From: CAZGLR01 sp964526635
GTDB lineage: Bacteria; Zixibacteria; MSB-5A5; GN15; JAAZOE01
Reading direction: 5' to 3'
Length of the DNA stretch: 64,000 bases
NCBI GenBank assembly: GCA_964526635.1
Contig: CAZGLR010000001.1
Span: 11,991 to 75,990 of the forward strand
The notes beneath the pieces were generated by a model. It searched no databases. It worked only from the letters and a program-made list of their open reading frames with translations, and had not been told where the DNA came from. Below are positions 47,022 through 56,636 of this stretch, piece by piece. Position 1 is the stretch's first letter. Every line of letters begins with the position of its first letter. Made by a program: the position numbers and the translations under genes.

Positions 47022-48264
47022 ATATACGGATTACTTTGGATTTATCGAGTTTATCGTCTTTGGGCTTTTTGGGGGTATCAATCTCGCGAACTAATGTTTC
47101 CGGACCTCTGAAAAGACGAAGTCGAGGCGGTTTGTTCTCGCGATAATACTCGTCGGCCATCCGCTCGATTTCGCGGCCATATTGACGGGCCACCTCTATC
47201 CGATCAACTGTATTTCTCAGATGCGTTCGCAGGGCGACGGCATCATCGATCGGCATGGTATTTATCCGGGCGGCCGTATCCATCTCGACCCGGCGCAGCA
47301 GCAGGTCGCCATGATGCTGATTCAACGACCCGGCCAGCGCGAGTAAAATAACAATAGCATCGACGGCCGTCGCCAGCGCCAGTGAGAACGCGGTCAGATA
47401 ATCGATATCAATAAGATCGCTGATGACCATCATGAATGCCTGATGACGGCTCCGGGCCTGCTCCACAAAGGCGGCCGGTTCGGGGGGAGGGGTGGCAATG
47501 ACATCGCGATTCAGTATTGCACCGATCTCCGAGGCGGGGAAGCCGGTCCAGGCTGCATTGACAACAGCGAACTGTGCGGCGACCTCATCGTGACCGGATA
47601 ACCTTGTCCGGGCGGTATCGAGCCGGGCAGTGTAGTCCGCGATGCGAGCGAGATTTTGTAGCAGGAAAGAACGGTGATTTTCAAGATATTCAACAATTAT
47701 TCCGCGGCCGGTGCCCTGGGAGTAATCTTTGCCGGTGTTTTCTTTCCATGATGCCACCATCTCGCGCGCACCCTCGACCACATTCTGGAGGTATGGATCT
47801 CCCGAACCCTCGTCAGCCATAGTTGACCATCCTTTGGTCAACTCGAGTTTGACAAGAGTTGAAATACGATTGGCCTGATACCGACCTCGTTCGAGGGCCT
47901 CATTGGCCTGCTGGTTGTAGCTGTCGAGGATGGGGCGGGCAGCCCGGGCGAAATCAAGGCGGACCTCGATACCGCGCGTGGTTGATTTCAGGGCGGTATC
48001 GAAGCTGGCATAGGAGAAGAAAATCGAAAACACGGCAGCCGTGGCAAAAACTGTCAGCAGGAGATGACGATTTTCGCGGGCTTTCATCAGTTTCCACGCT
48101 ACGCCCAACATTGAGGCCTGGATACCAAAGGCCCCGATAGCAGCCAGGGATACGGGTAGTAAAATAGTTAACCCCCGATACGTCGTGTAAAACGACAAGG
48201 CCGAAAGCAGAAACGTCCCGCAATAAATCAATATGTTAATCATCTGGGTAAGACGCAGTTTCAT
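47020..48264 (-). CDS. Membrane protein of unknown function with large extracytoplasmic helical domain
   Basis: I choose ATG at 48264: GGGGA lies upstream and the protein then begins M-K-L-R-L with a membrane segment; the frame from 48318 adds 18 residues without support. 414 aa. Three membrane segments near the N-terminus (about 8-28, 31-55 and 65-85), then about 195 mainly helical residues, a fourth segment (about 285-310; A-F-S-L-A-L-A-T-A-V-D-A-I-V-I) and a C-terminal cytoplasmic part of about 100 residues rich in Arg/Lys and ending K-S-K-V-I-R-I. I do not recognise the family. The layout resembles membrane sensors or scaffold proteins with a coiled-coil ectodomain. It converges with the DUF4097-like gene. 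Confidence 0.8.
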   Translation of the reverse strand: MKLRLTQMINILIYCGTFLLSALSFYTTYRGLTILLPVSLAAIGAFGIQASMLGVAWKLMKARENRHLLLTVFATAAVFSIFFSYASFDTALKSTTRGIEVRLDFARAARPILDSYNQQANEALERGRYQANRISTLVKLELTKGWSTMADEGSGDPYLQNVVEGAREMVASWKENTGKDYSQGTGRGIIVEYLENHRSFLLQNLARIADYTARLDTARTRLSGHDEVAAQFAVVNAAWTGFPASEIGAILNRDVIATPPPEPAAFVEQARSRHQAFMMVISDLIDIDYLTAFSLALATAVDAIVILLALAGSLNQHHGDLLLRRVEMDTAARINTMPIDDAVALRTHLRNTVDRIEVARQYGREIERMADEYYRENKPPRLRLFRGPETLVREIDTPKKPKDDKLDKSKVIRI

Positions 48265-48350
48265 GTATGCTATCCCCATATGCCGCAAAAATGATGCCCT
48301 TTGAGTGAATATCGGCATATGTGAGAGATGGCTATATAGTTCGACGGCTT

Positions 48351-48383
48351 AAAAATATCCTCCGGCCGGTTCGGTCGGAGGAT
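48351..48383 (-). terminator. Terminator of the DUF5916-like gene
   Basis: ATCCTCCG...CGGAGGAT arms with inner GCC/GGT pairing; on the minus strand ATATTTTT follows. It lies 34 bases past the stop at 48417. Confidence 0.8.
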
Positions 48384-48416
48384 GGAGTGATACCGTGACG
48401 GGATGGGTATGGAGCT

Positions 48417-50891
48417 TTAGATATGCCACCAGTACGAGGCTTTGACAAGAAATACATTATCCGCGCCGGAGGAGAAGAACTTCTCGAAATCGCGGCCCAG
48501 GCTGAGATTGTTCTGGGTGGCATTGAAGTCCGGACGGGCCCGGGTCCAGACCAGATAGAGTGTACTGCCGGGCAGAAACTCCCAGCGGACAATCATGGTC
48601 GAGTTTATGACCGTGAAATTATAGTCGTAGGTGTTGTCGTCGATCGTCGCGGCGTTGGAATCGTCGGCCAGGCGCTGAGCATTTATTTCATCGATTCGGT
48701 CTGTACTGTAATTGAGTCCGCCCTGATATGCCCGGGGATTATGATAATCAAGCCCGGCGATGACCGTATTGGCCGAGAGTTGAATCGACAGATTGCGGTT
48801 GACCATGACGAGCGCGGCAATCCGAGGTGTGAATTCGTCTTTGGCCAGCGAGGCAAAGACAGCATCGCCCTCGCTGATATTGGAAACCCAGCGGGTTTGA
48901 TTGAAACTACGATGATAATTGGCACCGATTTCCAGTTCGATATTGGAGCGCGGTTTCATCGTCACACCGATATAATTGGCCCACCAGGTACCCTGACGGG
49001 TTTTGCCGGCACCGGGATTAATACTCCATGATAGGGGCTTGCGACGGTCGGAATACATATTGAACCAGAAACCATACGTGGGATTCTGGGGCAGTTCCCA
49101 GAGACCATTGTCACGGGTTTCGCGGTCGCTGTATGTGGTTGTGCTTATGTCGACACCGCCGCCGAATTCCCAGCCCGAGTTTGTCTCGACCCAAAAATTG
49201 TAATTGCCGCCGCGTTCGATATTGTTACCGGCATAGTTCCAGGTCTGGTAGCTGTTGAGATTGTGCCAGCTATTGCGAATGAACCACCAGTCATTGGTGG
49301 TTCGGTATTGAAGCCAGGCATTGAGACTGCGGGCATCGTTGCGGGCGGTAAAGCCAAGTCGATTGATATACAGGTTAGGGTCTTTAATAGTCCAGCCGAT
49401 CGACCCGCGAAAATACTTGCCGGCGTTTTTACTGAGACGCCCGGTCATTCCGAAACCGGTTTTTTCGCCATGAAGACGGCTGTAGACCATCTGGCCGCTG
49501 AAGTCATAGGTGGCATTGTCTGTGGAAAGTCGCCAATCGACCCCGCCGGTCCCGACAGGATATCTGTTGTCCTGGCTGACCAGGGTAAAGAGTCCGCCGA
49601 CGAATGAACTGTTGAATAATTCCTGACGGATTCGCAGTACCGAGTAATTCGCCAATGGCTCGGCGATGCCGTCGCGTTCAAGGCCGGAGGTACTAAAATA
49701 CGTAGCCTTTTCCTCAGCAGTGGTGGCATTGAGAAAGGCAATTGATGTTCGTTTGGCGATTTTGCCGGTCAATTTGGCCGCTCCGAGAATCGAGGTCGCC
49801 CGGGGGTATTCAGTGTAGTAGTCGACATCATCGGTGGCTTCGAGTCCGGAGACCGGACCGCCGATGCGCCTCGAGTAAAACAGGGCGAACTGGGTGCTGA
49901 ATAAATCCGCGCCTTCGACAAAAAACGGCCGCCGTTCGGGAAACCATGTCTCAAAAGACGTTAAATTCAATACCGGACGATCAAGTTCAACCTGCCCGAA
50001 ATCGGGATTGATCGTGGCGTTGAGCGTCAGATTTGATGTTACTGAATACTTGAGGTCAACACCGACATCACTGCCGATTTCGCGGCCGTCGGGATTACCC
50101 GCACTGACAGGTTCTGTTTCGACGCTCGAAACTGCATATGGGAGAATCTCCAGACTGGTTTTGGGCCGGATGCCGTGAATGCCGGTTATATGCCCGAAAC
50201 GGGAGACCATACCGCCTTCGGTCGAGGGCGAAAACGCCCACCAGTCGGATTCGGTTTTACGGCTGATATAACGGGTGAAATTTACGCCCCAGGTGTGCTC
50301 TTCAAGCGCGGGAAAACGCAGGCAATGATAAGGGATTTTAATTTCGGCGAACCAGCCCCAGTCATAAATATTAACGGCGCTCTCCCAGACGCCATCCCAT
50401 TCGGTATCGGCGTCGGTGTCGTTAAAGAGACTCATGTCACGCTGCACTCCGGAGGCGTTTACTTCAAAACGGAATCCCGATTGATGATCATGATAGGGAT
50501 CCAATCCGATGGAGATACGATCAGCTTCGGTCCAGCGGTCGCGCCGGACCAGTTGACGCTTAATATTTTCCGGCTCATTGTCATAATTCCAGAATGCAAA
50601 ATAAACCGCTTCGTCGTCATAGACGACAGCGACTTTAGTAGACTCAGAAGCCGGCATCCCCTCGTCCGGATCCATTTGATAAAATTCGGTTGCGAATTTC
50701 AGCACTTCCTTGTTCCACATCGGATCGTCATAGTTGCCATCAATAACCGGTGTGGCCGGGTTGACCCGGGTGGCTTCGAGATCAGGCGTGATGCCTTCTG
50801 TGAGGGGGTAACTGGTCTGACTGAAAAGGGGAGAAGCAAGAAAAATAAGACAAAGAAACAGCCAGGCGCTTCGTAATCGTCCGCAATACAT
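48417..50891 (-). CDS. Outer-membrane protein with CBM9-like and DUF5916-type barrel domains
   Basis: 824 aa; GGAGG nine bases before ATG; signal peptide of about 24 residues ends L-F-S-Q. Residues of about 40-230 form a carbohydrate-binding-family-9-like sandwich (P-V-I-D-G-N-Y-D-D-P-M-W, A-V-V-Y-D-D-E-A-V-Y-F-A-F). From about 245 to the end the alternating pattern, N-P-D-F-G-Q-V-E and F-P-E-R-R-P-F-F-V-E-G mark the DUF5916 family. The last residues, W-W-H-I, end in an aromatic-rich strand as in outer-membrane barrels. Family members are found widely in Bacteroidetes and relatives with no settled function; uptake or surface processing has been suggested from context only. Single gene. Confidence 0.88.
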   Translation of the reverse strand: MYCGRLRSAWLFLCLIFLASPLFSQTSYPLTEGITPDLEATRVNPATPVIDGNYDDPMWNKEVLKFATEFYQMDPDEGMPASESTKVAVVYDDEAVYFAFWNYDNEPENIKRQLVRRDRWTEADRISIGLDPYHDHQSGFRFEVNASGVQRDMSLFNDTDADTEWDGVWESAVNIYDWGWFAEIKIPYHCLRFPALEEHTWGVNFTRYISRKTESDWWAFSPSTEGGMVSRFGHITGIHGIRPKTSLEILPYAVSSVETEPVSAGNPDGREIGSDVGVDLKYSVTSNLTLNATINPDFGQVELDRPVLNLTSFETWFPERRPFFVEGADLFSTQFALFYSRRIGGPVSGLEATDDVDYYTEYPRATSILGAAKLTGKIAKRTSIAFLNATTAEEKATYFSTSGLERDGIAEPLANYSVLRIRQELFNSSFVGGLFTLVSQDNRYPVGTGGVDWRLSTDNATYDFSGQMVYSRLHGEKTGFGMTGRLSKNAGKYFRGSIGWTIKDPNLYINRLGFTARNDARSLNAWLQYRTTNDWWFIRNSWHNLNSYQTWNYAGNNIERGGNYNFWVETNSGWEFGGGVDISTTTYSDRETRDNGLWELPQNPTYGFWFNMYSDRRKPLSWSINPGAGKTRQGTWWANYIGVTMKPRSNIELEIGANYHRSFNQTRWVSNISEGDAVFASLAKDEFTPRIAALVMVNRNLSIQLSANTVIAGLDYHNPRAYQGGLNYSTDRIDEINAQRLADDSNAATIDDNTYDYNFTVINSTMIVRWEFLPGSTLYLVWTRARPDFNATQNNLSLGRDFEKFFSSGADNVFLVKASYWWHI

Positions 50892-51000
50892 ACCGGCAAA
50901 CCTCCACAGTTTGTTCGCCGGAAACCGGTTTCTGGCAAGTGTTAATTACCGCAATCTTCCTTTTGACGATGTCCTTATAGAAAAGGTTGTCTTTTTGAAT

Positions 51001-51030
51001 AAAAAAAACCGGGGTGGTCGCCCCCGGTTC
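51001..51030 (-). terminator. Terminator of the tandem cohesin-like/dockerin genes
   Basis: AACCGGGG and CCCCCGGTT pair around a short loop, and the minus strand then reads eight T. It lies 16 bases past the stop at 51046. Confidence 0.88.
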
Positions 51031-51045
51031 AGCGGAATGACATTT

Positions 51046-51975
51046 TCAGCAGCCCGGGGGTGGACCGCTCTTGAAGATGAAATTAATTAGATGGATGGCA
51101 TCACCGATGTTGACTGCCTCATCACAATTGGCATCGCCGGCGCGAGACGGTACCGGTGGAGGTCCGGCTTTAAAGACGAAGTTAACAACCAGAATCGCAT
51201 CGCCGACATTGACCGCACCATCGCCGTTGGCGTCGCCATCCACATACGGCCTGACATCGAAGAAACCATTGTAAGTTATAACCGAAGCGGTGTCGATCGA
51301 AGCAGTCACCGATGTATCAACTTCCATCGAGTCACCGTTTTCGGGATCCGATGGAATCCACATGCCCGTGCAGACAGTATCGGTCCACTCGGTACATTGC
51401 CACCATGAGGTATCGACAAGCGTATCAAACACGACTCCGATCAGATCGCCGTACGGATCCGAAAATCCAAAGGCGTTTATCGGCTGAGTTATAATAACTA
51501 TGTCAGTCGTCGAATCCTGACTGAGCGGATGAATATCATCGGTGGCGTGAAACAGCAGGCGGAACAAGGTCCCGCCTTCCTGGGGAGCGATATATGGCGA
51601 TTTCTCAATCCAATTGCCGAGTCCGAGTATCCTGAACGTTGACCCACCGGTTCCCAGCATCGACGTTTCAATCAATTCGAAGTTGTTTATCAGGGTCCCG
51701 ATGGTATCCCAGGCAATAGTATCCGATGGACTCCGACCGAAATAAACCAGATCGGGATTGGTGAATGTCATCTGCATTGCAAAACCCGCGACAACATCCT
51801 CGGGATTATCAAAGATGACATCCATGGCGATCGCCGTATCACCCTCAAAAACAACAGCGCTGTCGAGTTCGACACGAAGTTTCACCTGCGCTGATACTCC
51901 GGACGAACAAAGCATCAGCAGCAGAGTGCAAAGCACAATTCCGCCCAGTGTCCCATAATGCGTATTCATGCTCAT
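51046..51975 (-). CDS. Secreted cohesin-like protein with dockerin-like tail (second of a tandem pair)
   Basis: Start at ATG 51975 (AGGGG five bases before); the longer frame from 52098 would run into the previous gene. 309 aa. Signal peptide M-S-M-N-T-H to G-V-S-A; a single beta-sandwich (about 32-190) with the cohesin-like pattern E-G-D-T-A-I-A-M-D-V near its start, M-T-F-T-N-P-D-L-V-Y-F and a late G-G-T-L-F-R-L-L-F; a linker; then the dockerin-like pair ending P-P-P-G-C at the very last residue. If the sandwich is a true cohesin, one protein holds both the tail and a possible receptor for tails. It lies 22 bases behind its paralogue, so the two form an operon closed by the terminator at 51001. 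Confidence 0.85.
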   Translation of the reverse strand: MSMNTHYGTLGGIVLCTLLLMLCSSGVSAQVKLRVELDSAVVFEGDTAIAMDVIFDNPEDVVAGFAMQMTFTNPDLVYFGRSPSDTIAWDTIGTLINNFELIETSMLGTGGSTFRILGLGNWIEKSPYIAPQEGGTLFRLLFHATDDIHPLSQDSTTDIVIITQPINAFGFSDPYGDLIGVVFDTLVDTSWWQCTEWTDTVCTGMWIPSDPENGDSMEVDTSVTASIDTASVITYNGFFDVRPYVDGDANGDGAVNVGDAILVVNFVFKAGPPPVPSRAGDANCDEAVNIGDAIHLINFIFKSGPPPGC

Positions 51976-51997
51976 AATTTCCCCTATTGAAGGCAGT

Positions 51998-52930
51998 TTA
52001 TTCCCAGCAACCGGGTGCCGCGCCGCCGGAAAAGATATAGTTAATGATTTTGACGATATCGCCGACGTTGATGACGGCATCGCAATTGGCATCTCCATAG
52101 TCCAGCGGATCGGGCGCCGGACCGGATTTGAAGACGTAGTTGATCAGGAAGATACCGTCGGCCACATTGACGCTCCAGTCGTTGTTGGCATCACCCGGGA
52201 AATGAGTGACAACCCGTAAAGCGCCCTCGTTGAAAAACGATGCTGTCGTATCGTAGTACGAAAATGGTATCGTGTCGATGATCGCCGTATCGGCCTGACT
52301 GGGCAGCACCTGAACCCATGAAAGGCAGGAGTCGCCGTCCCAGTGCTCGCAGGCATAGTAGAAAGTGTCGATATAGGTTTCAGTGATAATCCCGATAAGA
52401 TATCCCCGTGGTGTACTGAAGCCGGTTTTAGTCAGAGCGGTGTCGATGCGTAACTCGGTCAGTGAATCAGCCGGGAGCGGTTCTTTTAGATGACCGATCA
52501 GGCGCAGGAGCAGCCCGCCGCTTTGCGGGGCGAAGCCGGGATTATATGGCGGCTCAACTATATTGGCCAGGGCCACGATCTGGATGTCGCTCCAGACTCC
52601 CGATGGTGATATTGAATTGACCAGCTGCCAGCCGCTGAGCAGCGTGCCGGTGGTGTCCACACCCCGAATCGGCAAAAGCTGCGAGGCATCGAAATACATT
52701 AATTCCGGATTTGAAACCGAGACATATAGCGATACCCCGGCTACGCTGTCATTGGGACTGTCGAGGTAGACATCCACATAAAAGCGGGTCGAATCGGGCA
52801 GGATTGCCGCGTTGGCAATGGTGAGATTTATGGCGGTATCGGCCGGTTCAGCGGTCGTGGTCGCCGTCAATCCGAGCCAAAGCCACAGCAAAAGCAGAAC
52901 TGTCAGTGACCCGCGTCGGGGAACGATCAT
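51998..52930 (-). CDS. Secreted cohesin-like protein with dockerin-like tail (first of a tandem pair)
   Basis: 310 aa; AGGAGG seven bases before ATG; signal peptide of about 27 residues. A beta-sandwich (about 30-185) of the same kind as in the next gene (D-V-Y-L-D-S-P-N-D-S-V-A-G-V, N-P-E-L-M-Y-F-D, G-G-L-L-L-R-L), a linker with paired Cys (Y-Y-A-C-E-H-W-D-G-D-S-C), and the dockerin-like pair ending A-P-G-C-W-E. Sequence identity to the neighbour is low in the sandwich but the layout and the Cys pair are shared, so this is an old duplication. No enzyme motif; a surface scaffold or docking role is inferred. Confidence 0.87.
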   Translation of the reverse strand: MIVPRRGSLTVLLLLWLWLGLTATTTAEPADTAINLTIANAAILPDSTRFYVDVYLDSPNDSVAGVSLYVSVSNPELMYFDASQLLPIRGVDTTGTLLSGWQLVNSISPSGVWSDIQIVALANIVEPPYNPGFAPQSGGLLLRLIGHLKEPLPADSLTELRIDTALTKTGFSTPRGYLIGIITETYIDTFYYACEHWDGDSCLSWVQVLPSQADTAIIDTIPFSYYDTTASFFNEGALRVVTHFPGDANNDWSVNVADGIFLINYVFKSGPAPDPLDYGDANCDAVINVGDIVKIINYIFSGGAAPGCWE

Positions 52931-53247
52931 AGTATCGCCTCCTATAAGGTTTATGCTATCGGAAATACCGATAGGCGAACAAAGACGTTCTCCTGAACAG
53001 TAGATGCTCTAAAATCTATCCTTAAATGTTACTATTAAATGCGTTACAGTCGGTATCAGTAGGCCGTAGAGAATTCCTTTCAGAGTATATTAAATATAGC
53101 GCCATTCTATTTTGAGTCAAGTTAAAATTCTGTTACCGGATACTGCCTTGATCATTGAAATCGCTTGAAAACGCACGGTTCATGATTTACCTTGAGGGCC
53201 ATTGTCGAGAGTATTTTGGGGCGGGAATAGACGGGCAGGTGACAGAA
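52931..53247. other. Intergenic region before gatE
   Basis: AT-rich leader shared by the dockerin gene (minus) and gatE (plus). No RNA gene, T-box or other riboswitch is recognised. Confidence 0.5.
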
Positions 53248-55245
53248 ATGGGCAAGAGTCCGGATAGCAAAAGCAACTATGAAAAAACGCGCGAAGCTGT
53301 TGGGTATGTTAATCGTCTGAGCGCAACTCCCGAGACATATAAAGCGATCGGGTTCAAAAGCGGGCTCGAGATTCATCAGCAGCTTTTGACCGATAAAAAA
53401 CTGTTCTGTCGATGCCCGGCCGGGATTTACCAGGCACGGGAAAACGATTTCGATGCCGAGCTGGTGCGGCATATGCGGCCGACACTGAGCGAGCTGGGGG
53501 AATATGACGGCACCGCGCTTATGGAATTCAAGACCCGCAAGGATATCTATTACCGTATTGCCGATGAAACCGCCTGTACCTATGACATCGATGACACGCC
53601 GCCATTCCCGGTAAATCGTGATGCCCTGGATATTGCCCTTGAAATCGGCCTGTTGCTGAAGACGAATATCGTCGGCGAATTGCATATTACCCGAAAACAA
53701 TATCTCGATGGCTCCATTCCAACCGGATTCCAGCGCACCGCAATTGTTGGAATCGAGGGCGAGATACCGGCTGCCGGGAAGACGATTCGGATAATCCAGA
53801 TATCAATCGAAGAGGACTCCTGCCGGGAAGTGATAGACGTTGGACACAAGCGGGTGTATACTACAGATCGGCTTGGTATGCCGCTGATCGAAACGGTCAC
53901 AGCTCCAGACATGATTACGCCCGATGAAGTTGCCGAGGTATGCGATTATCTCCGTTTTCTGGTCCGCAGTACCGGCAAGGTCCGGACCGGGATCGGGGCT
54001 GCCCGCCAGGATGTCAATGTCAGTGTTACCGGCGGAACTCGCATCGAAATCAAGGGTGTGGCGCATATCCGATGGATTCCCGAATTGACGCATAATGAGG
54101 CGTTTCGCCAGGTCGCCCTTTTACGAATCAAGGGAATTCTCAATGGTCGTATCGACGATGTCAAATCGTGGGAGCCATCGTATCTTGATCTTGATTCTCA
54201 GTCGATCAACATTCAATCAGATTTTCTGGCTACCCTGCGACGGCGAAAATACCGTCTGGTAGCTGTCAATCTCCCGGGATTCGATAGTATCCTGTCCCAC
54301 TTTACCGGGCCCGGCCGTATGTTTGCCGACGAAATCAGCGACCGCCTTAAAGTCGTCGCCTGTATCGAAAAGCCGAATATGACCCACAGCGAAACGATCG
54401 ACGGCATCGGCGCCTCACCCGTCCTGCCGCAGCTCGACTGGACCGATCTGGAGCAGAAACTGGGAGCCCGTGCCGGCGATGCCCAGATTCTGCTCTGGGG
54501 GCCTGACGATGATATCCTGACCGCCGTCGAGACTATTGAAGAACGGTGCCGGCTGGCGTTCGAGGGTGTTCCCAACGAAACACGCAAGTCATTCCCCGAT
54601 GGCACGACTGTCTTTGAACGAGTCCTTCCAGGTCCGGATCGCATGTACCCCGATACCGATTCCGCGCCGATTTCGATTCACGATGACGAACTGGAGAAGC
54701 TGCGCGAGGGATTGCCCTCGCCGGTGTCGGAACGATTGAGGCAATTGCAGGAATGGAACGTCCCGGAAGACTGTTTCGAATATCTTTTGCGGCGCAATCT
54801 GGTCTGGATTATCGAGCGCATTGTGACAGATTTTGGATTCGACCCGAAGTTTATCGGCACATTTTTCGGGCATCGAGTTAATTGCTTCGATACGCGGGTG
54901 AAAGAAACACCATTTTCATTTTTCACACTCTACCATATGTTCGGCTTTATCCACCGGCGCGGTCTGGATCCGGCTATCGCCATACCTATGCTGGCCGAAT
55001 TGTACGCCAACCCCAAAATGGTATTCGATTCGATACTTACGGCCATACAATTCAAACCACACGGTATTGAGGAACTTTCCGATTATGCGACCCTGTATCA
55101 CCGTAAGTTTTCCGAAATCGGTAGATCTACGGATTCAACAGCGCGAACCGATTGGGTTATGGGGCGGATGCGTCCGGCGGCAGTGGGTAATATTCCGATG
55201 AGACAGTTATATGAGATGGTAACGCGGGGAGGCGGCCATGAGTGA
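53248..55245 (+). CDS. gatE: Glu-tRNA(Gln) amidotransferase subunit E (archaeal type)
   Basis: Start at ATG 53248 (AGGTGA eight bases before); earlier in-frame codons add 31 residues with no match to the family. 665 aa. The kinase/transamidase core begins G-F-K-S-G-L-E-I-H-Q-Q-L and holds L-F-C-R-C-P, Y-L-D-G-S-I-P-T-G-F-Q-R-T and S-I-E-E-D-S-C-R. The stretch of about 290-410 fits the AspRS-like (GAD) insertion that separates GatE from bacterial GatB. The tail domain begins near 520. With GatD it converts Glu-tRNA(Gln) to Gln-tRNA(Gln) in the cytoplasm. GatDE is known as the archaeal system, while bacteria normally use GatCAB; presence among clearly bacterial genes suggests transfer. It overlaps gatD by eight bases. 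Confidence 0.95.
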   Translation: MGKSPDSKSNYEKTREAVGYVNRLSATPETYKAIGFKSGLEIHQQLLTDKKLFCRCPAGIYQARENDFDAELVRHMRPTLSELGEYDGTALMEFKTRKDIYYRIADETACTYDIDDTPPFPVNRDALDIALEIGLLLKTNIVGELHITRKQYLDGSIPTGFQRTAIVGIEGEIPAAGKTIRIIQISIEEDSCREVIDVGHKRVYTTDRLGMPLIETVTAPDMITPDEVAEVCDYLRFLVRSTGKVRTGIGAARQDVNVSVTGGTRIEIKGVAHIRWIPELTHNEAFRQVALLRIKGILNGRIDDVKSWEPSYLDLDSQSINIQSDFLATLRRRKYRLVAVNLPGFDSILSHFTGPGRMFADEISDRLKVVACIEKPNMTHSETIDGIGASPVLPQLDWTDLEQKLGARAGDAQILLWGPDDDILTAVETIEERCRLAFEGVPNETRKSFPDGTTVFERVLPGPDRMYPDTDSAPISIHDDELEKLREGLPSPVSERLRQLQEWNVPEDCFEYLLRRNLVWIIERIVTDFGFDPKFIGTFFGHRVNCFDTRVKETPFSFFTLYHMFGFIHRRGLDPAIAIPMLAELYANPKMVFDSILTAIQFKPHGIEELSDYATLYHRKFSEIGRSTDSTARTDWVMGRMRPAAVGNIPMRQLYEMVTRGGGHE

Positions 55246-56620
55246 TATTTTTAAAGGGTATCGCGGCGCGGCCCTTGAAGCGCTGAAGAAATTCAGTGTC
55301 CGGGTGTGGAGTCAGGCCAGGATTGCCTCAACCCGCGGCGAATTCGCCGGAATTATCCTGCCGCGCTCTGAAAATGACGACGATCGCCATATTGTCCTCA
55401 AACTCGATACCGGATACAATGTAGGGGTGGCGGTGGAGACTATTACCGATATGAAGGAAGTCGGATATCGCGAAGCCCATTATAAAATACCCGAAAAAGA
55501 GTTCCCCTTTTCACCCGAAAAACCAAATGTGAAGCTGTTCGGAACCGGCGGGACAATTGCCTCGCGACTGGATTATCGCACCGGTGCAGTGATTCCGGCC
55601 TTCTCGCCGGGTGAACTCTATGGCGCCGTACCGGAACTGGCCGATATCTGCAACTTGACAACCGAAAAACTCTTTGCTGTCTTCAGCGAAAACATGGGAC
55701 CGCAGCAATACCTGGCCCTGGCCAAAGCAATCGGCAAGGAGATAGAAAATGGTATCGACGGCATCATCATCGGTCATGGTACCGATACCATGCATCATAC
55801 TGCCGCGGCTTTATCATTTATGGTTCAAAATCCCCCCGTTCCGATTATCCTGGTCGGTTCGCAGCGTTCGTCGGATCGACCATCATCAGATGCCGCCCTG
55901 AATCTGATGCACGCCTGCCAGGCCGCGGCCCACGGCGATATTGCAGAAGTGCAGGTATGCATGTTCGGACCGACTTCTGATGAATATGGTCTCCTGCATC
56001 AGGGGACACGGGTGCGGAAGATGCATTCGTCATATCGCTCGACCTTCAGGACTATCGGCGATATACCCATCGCAATGGTTGACCGGGAGAAGATCACTCC
56101 GATCAAGAATAATTACAACAGGCGCCGTCTGGATCGAAAGGTAACGATCAAGCCGTATTTTGAAGAAAAAGTGGCATTGGTGTATTATTACCCCAATATG
56201 ATGCCGGATATTATTGATTCGCTCGTCGAAAACGGTTACCGGGGGATAGTCATCGCCGGAACCGGTTTGGGCCATGTCAATAAGCCGGTATATCCGGCCA
56301 TTGACCGTGCTACCAAAGCCGGGGTGGCAATATATATGACGGTCCAGACCCTGTGGGGTTATGTCCATATGTTTGTCTACGATACCGGCCGCGATTTAAT
56401 GAGTCGGGGGATTATTCCGGCCGAGAACATGCTGCCGGAGGTGGCCTATGTCAAACTGGGCTGGGCGCTGGGGCAGACCGATGATCTCGACAAGGTTCGG
56501 GAGTTGATGCTGACCCCGATATGCAGCGATATTACCGAACGCGAGCCATTCGATGGCTATCTCATCTTCCAGGGCGGCGTGCCGGAGATTCGCAAGTTTA
56601 TCCGCGGTATTCACCGTTAA
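55238..56620 (+). CDS. gatD: Glu-tRNA(Gln) amidotransferase subunit D (archaeal type)
   Basis: 460 aa; GGGGAGG before ATG, overlapping the end of gatE by eight bases. The N-terminal domain (about 1-90) has the GatD features A-G-I-I-L-P-R and H-I-V-L-K-L-D-T-G-Y-N-V-G, absent from plain asparaginases. The asparaginase-like domain has the two catalytic Thr in G-T-G-G-T-I-A-S (about 102) and G-H-G-T-D-T-M-H (about 178), and the Lys/Asp site region V-G-S-Q-R-S-S-D-R-P. It releases ammonia from Asn or Gln for GatE. Archaea usually have gatD before gatE; here the order is reversed. It converges with the minus-strand gene ending at 56637 with only 16 bases between. Confidence 0.96.
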   Translation: MSDIFKGYRGAALEALKKFSVRVWSQARIASTRGEFAGIILPRSENDDDRHIVLKLDTGYNVGVAVETITDMKEVGYREAHYKIPEKEFPFSPEKPNVKLFGTGGTIASRLDYRTGAVIPAFSPGELYGAVPELADICNLTTEKLFAVFSENMGPQQYLALAKAIGKEIENGIDGIIIGHGTDTMHHTAAALSFMVQNPPVPIILVGSQRSSDRPSSDAALNLMHACQAAAHGDIAEVQVCMFGPTSDEYGLLHQGTRVRKMHSSYRSTFRTIGDIPIAMVDREKITPIKNNYNRRRLDRKVTIKPYFEEKVALVYYYPNMMPDIIDSLVENGYRGIVIAGTGLGHVNKPVYPAIDRATKAGVAIYMTVQTLWGYVHMFVYDTGRDLMSRGIIPAENMLPEVAYVKLGWALGQTDDLDKVRELMLTPICSDITEREPFDGYLIFQGGVPEIRKFIRGIHR

Positions 56621-56636
56621 TACTGTTGTCAGGACT

